64,000 nt of DNA from Actinocorallia aurantiaca (GTDB lineage Bacteria > Actinomycetota > Actinomycetes > Streptosporangiales > Streptosporangiaceae). The notes below the pieces were generated by a model. The model saw nothing but the letters and a program-made list of their open reading frames with translations. It did no database searches and had not been told where the DNA came from. This document shows, one piece after another, positions 16,594 to 25,598 of the stretch (positions are counted from its first letter, which is position 1; each line of letters begins with the position of its first letter). The translations under genes were made by a program, and so were the position numbers. The stretch is from assembly GCF_039533685.1 (NCBI RefSeq), contig NZ_BAAATZ010000008.1, positions 54,796 through 118,795 of the forward strand. Direction: 5' to 3'.

Positions 16594-17556
16594 TCACCGG
16601 GCCGGGACGGGTGCCCCGGCCCGGAAGGTGCTCCGGTAGGCCGTCGGGGCCACGCCCAGCGCGGCGTGCAGGTGCTGGCGCAGGGAGACCGCGCTGCCCA
16701 GGCCGCTGCGGCGGGCGACCTCGTCCACCGGCAGATCGGTGGCCTCCAGCAGATGGCGGGCGTATTCCACCCGCTGCCGGTTCAGCCATTTCGCGGGGCT
16801 GGAGCCGGTCTCCTCGCGGAAGCGGCGGGTGAACGTGCGGGAACTCATCCCGGCGCGGGCGGCGAGGTCGGCCACGGCGATCGGCTCTGCGAGGTGGGCC
16901 AGCGCCCAGGCGCGGGCCGGGGCGGTGCCCTCCTCGCCGGAGGCGGGCACGGGCCGTTCGATGAACTGGGCCTGCCCTCCCGCCCGGTACGGCGCGGCCA
17001 CGCAGCGGCGTGCCGTGCGGTTGGCGACCTCGCTTCCGTGGTCCCTGCGGATCACGTGGAGGCAGAGGTCGATGCCCGCGACGACGCCCGCCGAGGTGAG
17101 GACGTCACCGTCGTCGACGAACAGGACGTCGGGGTTCAGCCTGACCGACGGGAAGAAGCGCGAGAACTTCTCCGCGTTGCGCCAGTGCGTCGTGGCGGGG
17201 CGTCCGTCCAGGAGGCCCGCCGCGGCCAGCACGAAGGCTCCCGTGCAGATCGACATCAGCCGGGCCTGGGTGGCGCGCAGGGCCTCTCTGACGTCCTCCC
17301 GCAGGGTTCCGTCGTACAGGGGCGAGCCGCCGTGGATGCCGGGCACGACGACGGTGTCGGCGGTCTCCAGGAGGGAGAGGTCGCGGTCGGGCGTCACGCT
17401 GTAGCCGACCCGGCAGCGCACCGGCTCGCCCCCGGGGCTGCAGGTGAGCACCTCGTAGTCGGCGGGCGGCTCGGCCACCCGGAAGACGTGGCCGGGAATC
17501 CCGAGGTCGAGCGTGGCGAAGTCGTCCAGGACCAGGACGGCGATCCGGTGCGTCAT
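16594..17556 (-). CDS. GlxA family AraC-type transcriptional regulator
   Basis: 320 residues. The N-terminal ~165 residues are a DJ-1/PfpI amidase-like domain (IAVLVLDDFATLDLGIPGHVF; nucleophile-elbow region SICTGAFVLAAAGLL). The C-terminal AraC double helix-turn-helix spans about 215-310 (IAVADLAARAGMSSRTFTRRF, then PVDEVARRSGLGS). TACGGT (17564-17569) 7 bases before the ATG suggests a leaderless message. It is divergent from an MFS gene 86 bases away and may regulate it. Confidence 0.94.
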   Translation of the reverse strand: MTHRIAVLVLDDFATLDLGIPGHVFRVAEPPADYEVLTCSPGGEPVRCRVGYSVTPDRDLSLLETADTVVVPGIHGGSPLYDGTLREDVREALRATQARLMSICTGAFVLAAAGLLDGRPATTHWRNAEKFSRFFPSVRLNPDVLFVDDGDVLTSAGVVAGIDLCLHVIRRDHGSEVANRTARRCVAAPYRAGGQAQFIERPVPASGEEGTAPARAWALAHLAEPIAVADLAARAGMSSRTFTRRFREETGSSPAKWLNRQRVEYARHLLEATDLPVDEVARRSGLGSAVSLRQHLHAALGVAPTAYRSTFRAGAPVPAR

Positions 17557-17563
17557 GCCCGAT

Positions 17564-17569
17564 ACCGTA
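17564..17569 (-). promoter_or_regulatory. Putative -10 element of a leaderless promoter (GlxA-type regulator)
   Basis: On the minus strand TACGGT matches TANNNT, with 7 bases (17557-17563) before the ATG at 17556. No Shine-Dalgarno is seen. Confidence 0.5.
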
Positions 17570-17642
17570 GTGGCCGGAATCTTTCGCTAGTTGGCTTTTC
17601 AGCCACTCGCCGCAACCCTCCGACCTCTCGAGAATTCAGGGC

Positions 17643-18893
17643 ATGAAGCTGCACAGGGCATGGATCGTGGCGGGCGTCGCACTGGTGGCGATCATGGGGG
17701 CGGCGGGGTTCCGGGCCACGCCGGGCGTCATGATCAACCCGCTCCGCGAGGAGTTCGGGTGGTCCACCGGCACGATCTCGCTGGCCGTCTCCGTCAACCT
17801 CCTGCTGTACGGGCTGACCGCGCCGTTCGCCGCCGCGCTGATGGACCGCTTCGGCATGCGCCGGGTCGTCGCCGCGGCCCTGGCGCTGATCGCGGCGGGC
17901 AGCGGCCTCACCGTCTGGATGACCGAGAGCTGGCAGCTCGTCGCGCTGTGGGGCGTCCTGGTGGGCCTGGGCACCGGCTCGATGGCGCTGGTCTTCGCCG
18001 CGACCCTCACCGGCCGCTGGTTCGTCCGGCACCGGAGCCTCGTCATGGGCGTGCTGACCGCGGGCGGCGCGACCGGGCAGCTGGTCTTCCTGCCGCTCCT
18101 GGCCTACCTGGCCCAGCACCAGGGCTGGCGCACCGCCTCGGTGGCGGTCGCGGTCTGCGCGCTGCTCGTCGTCCCGCTGGTGTGGTTCCTGCTCCGCGAC
18201 ACCCCCGAGGAGCTCGGGCTGACCGCCCTGGGCGCGGACGGCCCGCAGGAGCACGTCCGGCAGCCCGACGCGGCCCGGCGCGCCCTGCGGACGCTGCGCG
18301 AGGCGTCGGGCAGCCGGGGCTTCTGGTACCTGATGCTGGGCTTCTTCGTCTGCGGGGCCAGCACCAACGGCCTGGTCGGCACCCACTTCATCCCGGCCGC
18401 CCACGACCACGGCATGAGCGAGCCGGCGGCGGCGGGCCTGCTCGCGGTGATCGGGATCTTCGACGTCGCCGGCACCGTCCTGAGCGGCTGGCTCAGCGAC
18501 CGGGTGGACCCGGGCAAGCTGCTGGTGGCCTACTACGGCCTGCGCGGCATGTCCCTGCTGGTCCTGCCGCAGCTGTTCGCCGCCACGACCGAGCCCGCCA
18601 TGCTGCTGTTCATCGTCTTCTACGGGCTGGACTGGGTCGCGACGGTCCCGCCCACGGTCGCCCTGTGCCAGCGGATGTTCGGCAAGGACGGCGCGATCGT
18701 GTTCGGCTGGGTCTTCGCCTCCCACATGGTCGGCGCCGCCTTCGCCTCGGCCGTCGCGGGGCTGCTGCGCGACGAGCTCGGGAACTACGACGTGGCCTGG
18801 TACGGAGCCGGGATCCTTTGCATCGCCGCGGCGTTCGTGTCCGCCAACCTCCGCACCAGGCCGCCGCTCAGAAAATCCCCTGCCCCGGCGTGA
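17643..18893 (+). CDS. MFS transporter (monocarboxylate/oxalate-type)
   Basis: 416 residues with 12 predicted membrane segments. The first segment with FRATPGVMINPLREEFGWS and motif A MDRFGMRRVVA near 60-75 is typical of the YcxA/OFA-like group that moves small carboxylates or drugs. A longer cytoplasmic loop at about 200-220 joins the two halves. Its 3' end overlaps by 26 bases the convergent flavoprotein gene. The divergent GlxA-type regulator may control it. Substrate unknown. Confidence 0.92.
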   Translation: MKLHRAWIVAGVALVAIMGAAGFRATPGVMINPLREEFGWSTGTISLAVSVNLLLYGLTAPFAAALMDRFGMRRVVAAALALIAAGSGLTVWMTESWQLVALWGVLVGLGTGSMALVFAATLTGRWFVRHRSLVMGVLTAGGATGQLVFLPLLAYLAQHQGWRTASVAVAVCALLVVPLVWFLLRDTPEELGLTALGADGPQEHVRQPDAARRALRTLREASGSRGFWYLMLGFFVCGASTNGLVGTHFIPAAHDHGMSEPAAAGLLAVIGIFDVAGTVLSGWLSDRVDPGKLLVAYYGLRGMSLLVLPQLFAATTEPAMLLFIVFYGLDWVATVPPTVALCQRMFGKDGAIVFGWVFASHMVGAAFASAVAGLLRDELGNYDVAWYGAGILCIAAAFVSANLRTRPPLRKSPAPA

Positions 18894-20304
18894 GGATGTT
18901 CGACGGGTCGTAGGCGCGCTTGGCGGCCTGGAAGGCCGGCCAGGCGGGGCCGAAGTGGCGGCGCCAGTCGTCCCGGCTGAACGAGACCGCCCCGGTCGGG
19001 TACCGGCCTCCCCCGGCGGCCCGGACCCGCTCGTAGAGCGCGCGGTTGGCGGCGATCATCGCGGCGGGGCTGGCCGATCCGGGCGAGGAGGTGCGCAGCA
19101 CCCCGAACAGGAAGGTGTGCTTCTCCTTCGCCAGCCGCAGCAGCGGCGTCCGGACCTTGGCGGCGGGGATCGGGTAGAGCAGGATGACCGCGCTCAGCCC
19201 GATCAGGTCCGGGGTCAGCTCCGGCAGCGTTTCGGCGACCAGCTCGTCGGTCTTCGAACCGGGCAGGAAGGCGTCGATCCACGGATGGGGGCGCGCCCAC
19301 TCGCCGAGTTCGATGAGGATCTCCACGACCGGGGCTATCCGGTTGAGGAAGTCGAAGTAGGACAGGTCGTCGATCACCGCCGAGACGTGGCCGAGGTCGC
19401 CGGTGAGCCGGTCGTCGTCGGCCGGCACGGCGTCGAAGGCCACCGCCTCCATCACGAACGTCCAGGAGCCGTCCTCCACGCGGCTGAGCGAACCCTCCAG
19501 GTACCCGAACCGGCCTTCGTCGACCATGCGCCGCTGCGCGGCGGTGAGCGCCTCCAGCGTCGGATAGGTGAGGTTGTAGCGCCGGACGGCCGCGGGCGCG
19601 GGGAGCAGCCGGACGACGGCCCCGACGATGATCCCGACCTGGCCTAGGCCGCCGCGCACCGCGTCGAAGAGGTCGCGCCGCCGGGTCGGCGAACAGGTCG
19701 TCAGCTCGCCCTTCCCGGTGACGACCTTCAGCTCCAGCACGTTGTCGACCTGCGCGCCGTGGTGGCCGGCCGCGCCGCCGAGCCCGCCGAGCGACAGGGT
19801 GCCGCCGACCGACAGGCCCAGGTAGTCGGTGAGGACGGGCGGGGTCCTGCCCTCGGCCAGCGCGGCCCGCACCAGGTCCAGCCAGGTGGTCCCCGCGCCG
19901 ACGACGGCGCGGTCGCCCCGGATCTCGATGGTGTCGAGCGGGCGGAGGTCGATGACCAGGCCGCCCTCCACCTGGCTCTGCCCGTGGACGCTGTGGCCCT
20001 GGCCGCGTCCGGCCACCTGGACGCCGTGGCGGCGGCAGTACTTCACCATGGCGGCCACGTCGTTGACCGAACCGGGCTCCAGGACCGCCCGAGGCCTTCT
20101 GCTGACGATGTGCCCGAAGTCGTCGGCGGCCTCGTCGAGCGCGGCGTCGTCGAGCCGGAGCCGCCCGTCCAGCGGCGGCAGCCGGTCGAAGGGGCCGCCC
20201 GCGTGCGCGGCGGTGACCCAGGACCGGGTCACGGGATCGAGGCCGAGGACGAGCGCGCCCGCCATGAGGCCGGTGAGGACGGAGCGGCGACCGGGTTCCC
20301 GCAC
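18868..20304 (-). CDS. Tat-exported FAD-linked oxidoreductase, cytokinin-dehydrogenase-like
   Basis: 478 residues from GTG 20304 (GGAGG eight bases upstream). A twin-arginine signal is seen: GRRSVL at 5-10, then a hydrophobic stretch and AHA near 33-35. The FAD domain of the VAO/PCMH type has GRGQGHSVHGQ, with H104 in the place where plant CKX binds FAD covalently, and SVGGTLSLGGLGG. CKX-like landmarks continue: NVLELKVVTGKGE, GGLGQVGII, HPWIDAFLPGS and the C-terminus HFGPAWPAF...YDPSNILTPGQGIF. CKX cleaves the side chain of cytokinins. This is a homology inference; other amine or alcohol substrates are possible. Confidence 0.85.
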   Translation of the reverse strand: MREPGRRSVLTGLMAGALVLGLDPVTRSWVTAAHAGGPFDRLPPLDGRLRLDDAALDEAADDFGHIVSRRPRAVLEPGSVNDVAAMVKYCRRHGVQVAGRGQGHSVHGQSQVEGGLVIDLRPLDTIEIRGDRAVVGAGTTWLDLVRAALAEGRTPPVLTDYLGLSVGGTLSLGGLGGAAGHHGAQVDNVLELKVVTGKGELTTCSPTRRRDLFDAVRGGLGQVGIIVGAVVRLLPAPAAVRRYNLTYPTLEALTAAQRRMVDEGRFGYLEGSLSRVEDGSWTFVMEAVAFDAVPADDDRLTGDLGHVSAVIDDLSYFDFLNRIAPVVEILIELGEWARPHPWIDAFLPGSKTDELVAETLPELTPDLIGLSAVILLYPIPAAKVRTPLLRLAKEKHTFLFGVLRTSSPGSASPAAMIAANRALYERVRAAGGGRYPTGAVSFSRDDWRRHFGPAWPAFQAAKRAYDPSNILTPGQGIF

Positions 20305-20429
20305 AGTGGCACCTCCTGAAAGATCCGTTCGGACGACCTGAAAGGATCTTTGCAAGAATTCCACGACAGAACGACCGGGATTGTAAATTTGCGGCACTGC
20401 GGCACGGGAACCACCGGAGGAACGTGAGC

Positions 20430-21074
20430 ATGCAGGCAGCGCGGGAAAGCCGCCGAGCGGCGCGGGAGAGCCGTCAGGCGGCGGCCTTCGACCATATCGG
20501 CGCCCAGTACGACGAGGCGTTCCCCCACAAGGACGGGCAGCTCCTGACCGGCGAGTGGCTGCTCGACCGCCTCCCTTCCGGGTCCGCCGTGCTCGACCTC
20601 GGCTGCGGCACCGGCCTGCCGACCGCGGCCCAGCTGGCCGGAGCCGGTCACCGCGTCACCGGTGTCGACTACTCCGCCGAGATGGTCCGCCTCGCCCGGG
20701 AGAACGTGCCGCGAGGCGTCTTCCGGCAGTGCGACCTGTACGACGTCGAAGGCGAGTACGACGCCGTGCTAGCGTTCTTCGTCCTGCTGATGCTCCCGCT
20801 GGACGAGATCCCCGGCGCCCTCGCCCGCATGCACCGGCTGGTGCGCCCCGGCGGCCTGTTCTGCCTGTCGATGGTCGAGGCCGACCTGGACGACCACCCG
20901 CTCGCCTTCCTCGGCCAGGAGGTGCGCGTCTCCGCCCTGCTGCGGGAGGACCTGCGCGCCCAGGTGGAGGCCTCCGGGTTCACCGTCGAGGAGGAGCGGG
21001 TGCTCAGCTACGCGCCCGCCTCCACCCAGGCCGTCCCCGAAGTCCAGCTCTTCCTCGCCTGCCGCCGCCCATGA
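20430..21074 (+). CDS. Class I SAM-dependent methyltransferase
   Basis: 214 residues from ATG 20430, nine bases after GGAGG; GTG 20424 lies only 3 bases from it. Motif I VLDLGCGTG is at about 54-62, motif II TGVDYSAEM follows, and the post-motif III block reads MHRLVRPGGLFCLSMVE. The acceptor cannot be deduced. The stop overlaps the ATG of the downstream PP2C gene (ATGA), coupling the two. It is divergent from the CKX-like gene. Confidence 0.9.
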   Translation: MQAARESRRAARESRQAAAFDHIGAQYDEAFPHKDGQLLTGEWLLDRLPSGSAVLDLGCGTGLPTAAQLAGAGHRVTGVDYSAEMVRLARENVPRGVFRQCDLYDVEGEYDAVLAFFVLLMLPLDEIPGALARMHRLVRPGGLFCLSMVEADLDDHPLAFLGQEVRVSALLREDLRAQVEASGFTVEEERVLSYAPASTQAVPEVQLFLACRRP

Positions 21075-22600
21075 ACGCCGCCGAGTCCCTGCGCGACCGG
21101 CTGTCCTACCTGGGGGAGGCCGCCACCCGGATCGGCACCAGGCTCGATCCCGGGGCCAGCGCCCGCGCCCTGGCCTCCGCCCTGGTGCCGCGGCTGGCCG
21201 ACACCGTCACCGTCTACCTGCTGGAGGCCCTGTTCACCGGCGGGCGTCTCGACGGCTCGGACGAGCTGCGCCTGGTGACGGGGCCCAAGCAGCCCGAGGA
21301 GCTCGCCCGGGAGGTCATGCGGCTCGACGCCCCGCTGCAGGACGGCACGCTGCTGGCCGTCCCGATGAAGGTGCGCGGCCGGACCCTCGGCGCCGTCCTG
21401 CTGGAACGCGAGTACCGGCCGCACGACGACATCGACGTCATGATGGCCGAGCAGCTCGCCGGGCAGGCCGCGCTCGCCGCCGACAACGCCCACCGCTACC
21501 GGGTCGAGGCCGCCACCGCCGACACCCTCCAGCGCAGCATGCTGCCCTCCCTGCTGCCCCGGTTCACCGGCATCGAGCTGACCCACCGCTACCTGCCGGC
21601 CAGCGACCACGCCCAGGTCGGCGGCGACTGGTTCGACGCGATCGCGCTGCCCGGCAGCCGGGTCGCGCTGGTCGTCGGCGACGTCATGGGCCACGGCATG
21701 CGCTCGGCGGCGATCATGGGCCAGCTCCGCACGTCCGTGCACACGCTGGCCGCGCTGGACCTGCCGCCCGACCAGGTGCTGCGCCAGCTCGACGGGCTCG
21801 CCCAGGACCTGGGCGAGAACCACCTGGCGACCTGCCTGTACGCGGTGTACGACCCGGTGGCCCGGCGGGTCACCTTCGCCAACGCCGGGCACCTGCCGCC
21901 CGTCCTGGTCCGCCGCGACGGGTCGGCCGAGCTGCTGCCGGTGCCCCCGGGCGTGCCGATCGGGGTGGGCGGGGTGGCCTTCGAGCCGATCGAGTTCCCG
22001 GTGCGGGACGGCGACCGGCTGGTGCTGTGCACCGACGGGCTGGTGGAGGTGCGCGGCCACGACCTCATGGACGGCCTGGCGGAGCTGTGCGGTGTGCTCG
22101 ACGCCCGGCGGCTGCCGCTGGACGCCCAGTGCGAGGAGGTGCTGCGCGTCCTGCCGGTGCGCGGACGCCAGGACGACGACGTCGCGCTGCTCATGGCCGA
22201 CCTGAACGGCATCCCGGCCGCCCGCATCGCCCGCTGGATGCTGCGGCCGCGGCCCGTCACCCCGGCCCGGGTGCGGCGGCTGATCCGCGCCACCCTCGCC
22301 TCCTGGGGGCTGGCGGCGTGCAGCGAGACGGCCGAGCTGCTCGCCACCGAGCTGGTCACCAACGCCGTCCGCTACGCCACCCGCCCCATCGAGCTGCGCC
22401 TGCTGCACACCGACGGGCTGCTGGTGGAGGTCAGCGACGACGAGCACGGGCTGCCGGTGCTGCGCCACGCCGACGCCGACGACGAGGGCGGCCGCGGCAT
22501 GCAGCTGGTCTCCCGGCTGGCCTGCCAGTGGGGCGCGACCCGCACCGCCACCGGCAAGGTCGTCTGGTTCCGCCTGAACGTCGACCCGGACGATGCCTAG
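21071..22600 (+). CDS. GAF-PP2C (SpoIIE-type) phosphatase with C-terminal anti-sigma HATPase domain
   Basis: 509 residues. A GAF-like sensor spans about 15-145. The PP2C/SpoIIE domain runs from about 165 to 380 with metal-binding GGDWFD at 184-189 and GDVMGHG at 203-209, then HLATCLYAVYD and CTDGLVE. The last ~100 residues are an RsbW-like HATPase (TELVTNAVRYAT, then GRGMQLVSRLA). Such proteins dephosphorylate anti-anti-sigma factors and may also act as the kinase. The gene is coupled to the methyltransferase and its end overlaps tsaD by 4 bases. Confidence 0.94.
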   Translation: MNAAESLRDRLSYLGEAATRIGTRLDPGASARALASALVPRLADTVTVYLLEALFTGGRLDGSDELRLVTGPKQPEELAREVMRLDAPLQDGTLLAVPMKVRGRTLGAVLLEREYRPHDDIDVMMAEQLAGQAALAADNAHRYRVEAATADTLQRSMLPSLLPRFTGIELTHRYLPASDHAQVGGDWFDAIALPGSRVALVVGDVMGHGMRSAAIMGQLRTSVHTLAALDLPPDQVLRQLDGLAQDLGENHLATCLYAVYDPVARRVTFANAGHLPPVLVRRDGSAELLPVPPGVPIGVGGVAFEPIEFPVRDGDRLVLCTDGLVEVRGHDLMDGLAELCGVLDARRLPLDAQCEEVLRVLPVRGRQDDDVALLMADLNGIPAARIARWMLRPRPVTPARVRRLIRATLASWGLAACSETAELLATELVTNAVRYATRPIELRLLHTDGLLVEVSDDEHGLPVLRHADADDEGGRGMQLVSRLACQWGATRTATGKVVWFRLNVDPDDA

Positions 22601-23625
22601 ACCCGCACGACCGTCACCGGGAGGGACGAGTCGGCCGGGATGTCCAGGCGGGACTCCTCCACGCCGGAGGCGACCAGCTCGGCGCCGAGGGCGGCGACCA
22701 TCGCGCCGTTGTCGGTGCACAGGCCGGGGCGGGGCACCCGCAGCCGGATCCCCGCCTTGTCGCAGCGCTGCTTGGCCATCTCCCGCAGCCGGGAGTTCGC
22801 GGCGACGCCGCCGCCGATCTGGAGGTGGTCGACGTCGTGGGCCTTGCAGACCGCGACGGCCTTGCGGGTGAGGACGTCCACGACGGCCTCCTGGAACGAG
22901 GCGGCCACGTCCGCGATCGGGACGGGCTCGCCCGCCCGCTCCCTGGCCTCCACCCAGCGGGCGACCGCCGACTTCAGGCCCGAGAAGGAGAAGTCGTAGG
23001 TGCCGTCGTCCAGCTTGCCCCGGGGGAAGAAGATCGACGCGGGGTCGCCCGTCCTGGCGGTCCGGTCGATGATCGGGCCGCCGGGGAAGCCGAGGTCCAG
23101 CACCCGGGCCACCTTGTCGAACGCCTCGCCCGCGGCGTCGTCCACGGTCGAGCCGAGGGAGCGCACGTCGGTGGCGACGTCGGGCACCAGCAGCAGAGAC
23201 GAGTGGCCGCCGGAGACCAGCAGCGACACGCACGGCTTGGGCAGCGGACCGTGCTCCAGCTGGTCGACGGCCACGTGCGCGGCCAGGTGGTTCACCCCGT
23301 ACAGGGGCTTGCCGAGGGCCAGCGCGTAGGCCTTCGCCGCCGCGACCCCCACCATCAGCGTGCCGGCCAGGCCGGGGCCCGCGGTGACGGCGATCGCGTC
23401 CAGGTCGTCCAGGGTCACGCCCGCGGTCTTCAGCGCCCGGTCGATCGTCGGGGTCATCGCCTCCAGGTGCGCGCGGGAGGCCACTTCCGGCACCACCCCG
23501 CCGAACCTGGCGTGCAGGTCGACGCTGGAGGCGACGGTGTCGGCGAGCAGGGTGTGCCCCTGGACGATGCCGACCCCGGTCTCGTCGCAGGAGGTCTCTA
23601 TGCCCAGAACCAGCGGTTCGCTCAC
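22597..23625 (-). CDS. tsaD: tRNA N6-adenosine threonylcarbamoyltransferase TsaD
   Basis: 342 residues, GTG start overlapping the rimI stop (GTGA). Signatures: GIETSCDETGVG at the N-terminus, NHLAAH with metal ligands H113 and H117, and LLVSGGHSSLLLV near 136-147. TsaD transfers the threonylcarbamoyl group to A37 of ANN-decoding tRNAs with TsaB and TsaE, both encoded just upstream. Length is normal for the family. Confidence 0.98.
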   Translation of the reverse strand: MSEPLVLGIETSCDETGVGIVQGHTLLADTVASSVDLHARFGGVVPEVASRAHLEAMTPTIDRALKTAGVTLDDLDAIAVTAGPGLAGTLMVGVAAAKAYALALGKPLYGVNHLAAHVAVDQLEHGPLPKPCVSLLVSGGHSSLLLVPDVATDVRSLGSTVDDAAGEAFDKVARVLDLGFPGGPIIDRTARTGDPASIFFPRGKLDDGTYDFSFSGLKSAVARWVEARERAGEPVPIADVAASFQEAVVDVLTRKAVAVCKAHDVDHLQIGGGVAANSRLREMAKQRCDKAGIRLRVPRPGLCTDNGAMVAALGAELVASGVEESRLDIPADSSLPVTVVRV

Positions 23626-24077
23626 TGCTTGTCCCTCCTCATGACGATCGCGTCCACGCCGGACGGCTGGTAGTAGCGCTTGCGGATCCCGATCCGGACG
23701 AACCCGAACTTCTCGTAGAGCCGCTGCGCCGGTTCGTTGTCGGCGCGGACCTCCAGGAACACCGCGCGGCAGCCGCGCCGCCCCGCCTCCTCCAGCAGCT
23801 CGGTCAGCAGCGCCGCGCCCAGGCCCCCGCCCTGGTGGGCGAGGCGGACGCCGATCGTCTGGATGTCGCCCTCGTCGGCCGCGGCGGCCAGCCCGCCGTA
23901 GCCGACGACCTCGCCCTCCCGCTCCAGCACCACGTAGTGGCGGGTGCGGGGCTGCTCGGCCAGCTCGCCCAGGAGCATGCCCTCGGTCCAGGCCTCGTCG
24001 GCGAAGAGCTCGTGCTCGATCTCCATCGCGGCGGGCAGGTCGGCCTCGGCCATCGGCCGGATCACCGGGCCGGTCAC
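23622..24077 (-). CDS. rimI: Ribosomal protein S18-alanine N-acetyltransferase RimI
   Basis: 151 residues from GTG 24077, overlapping the tsaB stop (GTGA). GNAT fold: acetyl-CoA loop around TIGVRLAHQGGGLGAALL and the end pattern NEPAQRLYEKFGFVRIGIRKRYY, followed by DAIVM, as in RimI. RimI acetylates the N-terminus of S18. The tsaB-rimI-tsaD order is the usual bacterial arrangement. Confidence 0.95.
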   Translation of the reverse strand: MTGPVIRPMAEADLPAAMEIEHELFADEAWTEGMLLGELAEQPRTRHYVVLEREGEVVGYGGLAAAADEGDIQTIGVRLAHQGGGLGAALLTELLEEAGRRGCRAVFLEVRADNEPAQRLYEKFGFVRIGIRKRYYQPSGVDAIVMRRDKQ

Positions 24078-24739
24078 TGGCTCGCCTTCTTCCTCGGCCC
24101 GATCTCCTGGGCGTCGGGGCGTCGCAGGTAGAGCGGCTCGGGCGGCAGCAGGGGCAGCCCCGCGCGGCCCGACAGGCGGATGATCGCGATCTCCGCGATC
24201 GCCGCGGCGGACGGCATCAACGGCTCGCCGGCCTCGCCCAGGACCGCCGGGTACAGCGCGGCGCCCTCCCCGTGGACGGGCAGCCCGTGCCCGGCGGCGT
24301 CGGAGGGTGGCCCCACGGCCGGCTCGGTGACCCGGCGGGTGTAGGAGTCGTACCGGGCCCAGTAGACCTCCTTGCGCCGGGCGTCCGTGGCCACGACGAA
24401 AGGCTCGTCCTTCCCGGTGGCCCAGGCGATGGCGTCCAGCGTGCAGACCCCGTGCACCGGGATCTTCAACGCGTCGCCCAGGGCGTACGCGGTGGCCAGG
24501 CCCACCCGCAGCCCGGTGTAGGGGCCGGGGCCGACGCCCACCGCGATCGCCCTCACCTCGCCGGGGGAGACCCCCGCCTCGGCCAGGACCTGGGAGATCG
24601 AAGGCGTCAGGACCTCGGCGTGACGCTGCCTGCCGGCGCCGTGCACGCTGCTGCGGGCGTACACGGTGTCGCCGGGCAGCCACTCGTAGAGGGCGACGGT
24701 GACCGCCGTGGTCGCGGTGTCGAAAGCCAGAACCAGCAC
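24074..24739 (-). CDS. tsaB: tRNA threonylcarbamoyladenosine biosynthesis protein TsaB
   Basis: 221 residues from GTG 24739, giving MLVLAFDTATTAVTV; a TTG at 24748 would add three residues. The ASKHA fold is shown by the N-terminal phosphate loop, HAEVLTP and GVGPGPYTGLRVGLATA, the family hallmark. TsaB is the non-catalytic partner of TsaD. TAGGCT (24748-24753) 8 bases upstream suggests a leaderless start here, so this set of genes may have its own promoter in addition to read-through. Confidence 0.95.
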   Translation of the reverse strand: MLVLAFDTATTAVTVALYEWLPGDTVYARSSVHGAGRQRHAEVLTPSISQVLAEAGVSPGEVRAIAVGVGPGPYTGLRVGLATAYALGDALKIPVHGVCTLDAIAWATGKDEPFVVATDARRKEVYWARYDSYTRRVTEPAVGPPSDAAGHGLPVHGEGAALYPAVLGEAGEPLMPSAAAIAEIAIIRLSGRAGLPLLPPEPLYLRRPDAQEIGPRKKASQ

Positions 24740-24747
24740 AACCGTCA

Positions 24748-24753
24748 AGCCTA
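24748..24753 (-). promoter_or_regulatory. Putative -10 element of a leaderless promoter (tsaB)
   Basis: TAGGCT on the minus strand lies 8 bases before the GTG at 24739. It would exclude the TTG start at 24748, which is inside the element. Confidence 0.4.
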
Positions 24754-24759
24754 TAACCG

Positions 24760-25467
24760 TCAGGCGGCCGCCGCGCGCACCGCCTCCGCGGCCACCTTGG
24801 CCACCTCGCGGGCGCCCTCCAGGCAGGTTCCCTCACCGAGCGGGGTGTCGTCCTTGACGCTCCCCCCGTAGCTCACGGTGATGAGCACGTTGCCGACCTG
24901 GACGTTGACGATGCCCTGGCCCTGGAACCTGTCGACGATGAACAGCTCGTAGGCCCGGTCGCCGACGCCCTTGACCTCCTGGACTCGCTTCAGCTTCTGG
25001 CCGGAGAGCAGGCCCTCGCCGCCCTTGTCGGCCTCGGCCTCCTCCTGGAACATGGTCGTCGCCTGCTTGATCGGCGCGTCACCGGAGATTCCGCGCACCT
25101 CGAGGGCCAGCTCCCTGGGGTCGGAGGCCTCCAGGTCGCCCCAGCTGCACTTGGAGTACTCGTCGGTCTCGGTGCCCTCGTGCAGCCGGGCGGTGCTCTG
25201 GGGGACCAGCCGCGAGGCGGTCTCCCCCTTCACGAGGTCGCAGGAGGAGGGGACCACGTCGAACGGGGTGAAGGTCGTCCGGGGCTGGGACGCCGCGCTC
25301 TGCTGGCTGCGCGCCGGCTCGATCCGCTCCTCCGGTGGATCACCCGCGCTGCGCAGGATGAAGAGCCCCGCGACAGCGCAGATCGCGAGTACGGCGGTCA
25401 GCGCCCCACCCAGGAGGATCGCCATGCTCCGCTCAGAACCGCTGGATCTGCGTCTTTGGCCGCCCAT
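24760..25467 (-). CDS. Hypothetical single-pass membrane protein, extracytoplasmic domain
   Basis: 235 residues, ATG with GGGAG upstream. A short basic N-terminus (GGQRRRSSGSERS) leads into one membrane segment at about 16-39, then a Ser/Gln/Pro linker and an exported domain with three Cys (in PSSCDLVKG, YSKCSWGD and EGTCLEG), as in actinobacterial DUF3558-like lipoprotein folds, though there is no lipobox. It separates tsaE from tsaB, where most genomes have no extra gene. Function unknown. Confidence 0.75.
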   Translation of the reverse strand: MGGQRRRSSGSERSMAILLGGALTAVLAICAVAGLFILRSAGDPPEERIEPARSQQSAASQPRTTFTPFDVVPSSCDLVKGETASRLVPQSTARLHEGTETDEYSKCSWGDLEASDPRELALEVRGISGDAPIKQATTMFQEEAEADKGGEGLLSGQKLKRVQEVKGVGDRAYELFIVDRFQGQGIVNVQVGNVLITVSYGGSVKDDTPLGEGTCLEGAREVAKVAAEAVRAAAA

Positions 25468-25598
25468 CGAGGACTCCCATGCCCGTTGCCGAGATATCAG
25501 AGGAAGTAACTCTTTACTGCGCTGAAGAGGCTACGACATCTAAATGCAACTTAGGGAGTACCTGGCGGTAGCTTACGAGCCAGAAGAACCATCTTTTT

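Noticed and set aside
16459..17646. 395-codon frame antisense to the GlxA-type regulator
   Set aside because: Only the first ~30 residues look protein-like; the rest is a shadow of the AraC gene.
25468..25598. Terminator after tsaE from its AAAAAAGATGG stretch
   Set aside because: The A-run lies at the stop codon but no stem precedes it on the minus strand.
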